From the NCBI GenBank assembly GCA_963922935.1, contig CAWUKE010000160.1:1-5167 (forward strand): a stretch of 5,167 nt of DNA. Reading direction: 5' to 3'. Positions 4,674-5,167 of this stretch are shown in pieces (within the stretch, counting starts at the first letter, position 1; every line of letters begins with the position of its first letter). Source of the stretch: Litorimonas sp963922935. GTDB taxonomy: Bacteria > Pseudomonadota > Alphaproteobacteria > Caulobacterales > Maricaulaceae. The notes beneath the pieces were generated by a model. That model was not told the DNA's origin, ran no database searches, and was given only the letters and a program-made list of their open reading frames with translations. The translations under genes were made by a program, and so were the position numbers.

Positions 4674-5167
4674 ATGGCTCGAAAAAACCCATATGATCTG
4701 TTGGGGCTCAAACCTTCAGCAACAAATAAGGATATTCGTTCGGCTTATCGCAAGCTGGCTAAAAGCCTGCATCCTGATGTGAACCCGAATGATGAGGCGA
4801 CAGCAGAGCGCTTCAAGGAAGTCACGGCGGCTTATAACCTTTTGTCTAACCCTGATTTGCGCGCGCAATATGATAGCGGGCAGATCGACGATCAGGGACA
4901 ACAGCGTAATCCTTTTGCCGGGGGATTTAGAGGTCGCTCGGGCGGACCGGGTTACTCAACCGGCTTTGGCGGATTTGAAGGCTTTGGCGCGCGCGGCGGC
5001 CAAATGGGCCAAGACGACATGGCGGACCTCTTCAGCAGCCTGTTCGGTATGAATATGGGGGGTATGCGGGGTGGGATGAACCGACAGCCCGTTCAACGTA
5101 AAGGGGTCGACATTGAATATCGCCTGACCCTGTCGCTGCCAGAAGCCTTGAAGGGCGGGATGCGCGC
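4674..5167 (+). CDS. DnaJ/CbpA-like J-domain co-chaperone, 3' end beyond the window
   Basis: J-domain proteins stimulate the ATPase of DnaK (Hsp70) and deliver unfolded clients to it in the cytoplasm. The 164 codons visible show a J domain at about residues 5-68, starting NPYDLLGLKPSA, with the essential HPD at 33-35, ERFKEVTAAYNLLS at 45-58 and Tyr-Asp at 66-67. A Gly/Phe-rich linker follows (about 80-136), with a DLFSSLFG segment at 118-125. The C-terminal client-binding domain begins with VDIEYRLTLSLPEALKGG (145-162). No zinc-finger cysteines appear in the visible part, and this join of G/F linker to C-terminal domain fits the type II (CbpA-like) class. The start codon lies 14 bases after the g15 remnant with no evident ribosome binding site, so expression may depend on read-through or a promoter in the remnant. 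The gene continues past 5167. Confidence 0.92.
   Translation, partial: MARKNPYDLLGLKPSATNKDIRSAYRKLAKSLHPDVNPNDEATAERFKEVTAAYNLLSNPDLRAQYDSGQIDDQGQQRNPFAGGFRGRSGGPGYSTGFGGFEGFGARGGQMGQDDMADLFSSLFGMNMGGMRGGMNRQPVQRKGVDIEYRLTLSLPEALKGGMR

Noticed and set aside
4789..5052. 87-codon + frame inside the dnaJ-like gene
   Set aside because: It is out of frame with the clear J-domain coding sequence that covers the same bases, so it is a shadow.
1..5167. tRNA, rRNA, CRISPR array, transposase or att-site repeats
   Set aside because: None was seen on either strand: no regular spaced repeats, no tRNA-like cloverleaf sequence and no transposase or integrase motif.

Overview
The window reads as chromosomal DNA of an alphaproteobacterium with moderately high GC. 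It carries the remains of a Rhodobacter capsulatus-type gene transfer agent (RcGTA) structural cluster, followed directly by a J-domain chaperone gene. Family assignments rest on motifs and remembered family sequences; no database search was run.

Layout. Positions 1-366 hold no gene I can name; a 99-codon + strand frame (10-309) is the best candidate. From 367 the order follows RcGTA: a g1-type small terminase subunit (367-666), a g2 large terminase with all expected ATPase and nuclease motifs (663-1913), a g3 portal protein (2583-3728) and a g3.5-type small membrane/coiled-coil protein (3725-3976). Three of these junctions are tight stop/start overlaps. The exception is the gap between terminase and portal, where a 145-residue TPR-like repeat protein (2022-2459) sits with AT-richer flanks. 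RcGTA has no gene there, so this looks like a moron-type insertion.

The break. At 3966 the g4 prohead protease begins, with a strong Shine-Dalgarno and the family N-terminus (MKISGYASRFGE). After about 12 codons the sequence jumps, out of frame, into the C-terminal ~200 residues of g15, the large baseplate/tail-tip protein at the far end of the RcGTA cluster. Most of g4, all of g5-g14 (capsid, head completion, tail, tape measure, baseplate, peptidase) and the 5' part of g15 are absent. The portal also lacks a short conserved internal segment. This locus keeps a DNA-packaging module but cannot build a particle alone.

Downstream, a DnaJ-like gene starts at 4674, 14 nt after the g15 remnant, and runs off the window. 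Because of the deletion this host gene now lies close behind packaging genes transcribed in the same direction.

The main result is a GTA cluster caught in reductive decay, with a readable deletion scar, apparently intact packaging genes and an accessory gene inserted between terminase and portal.
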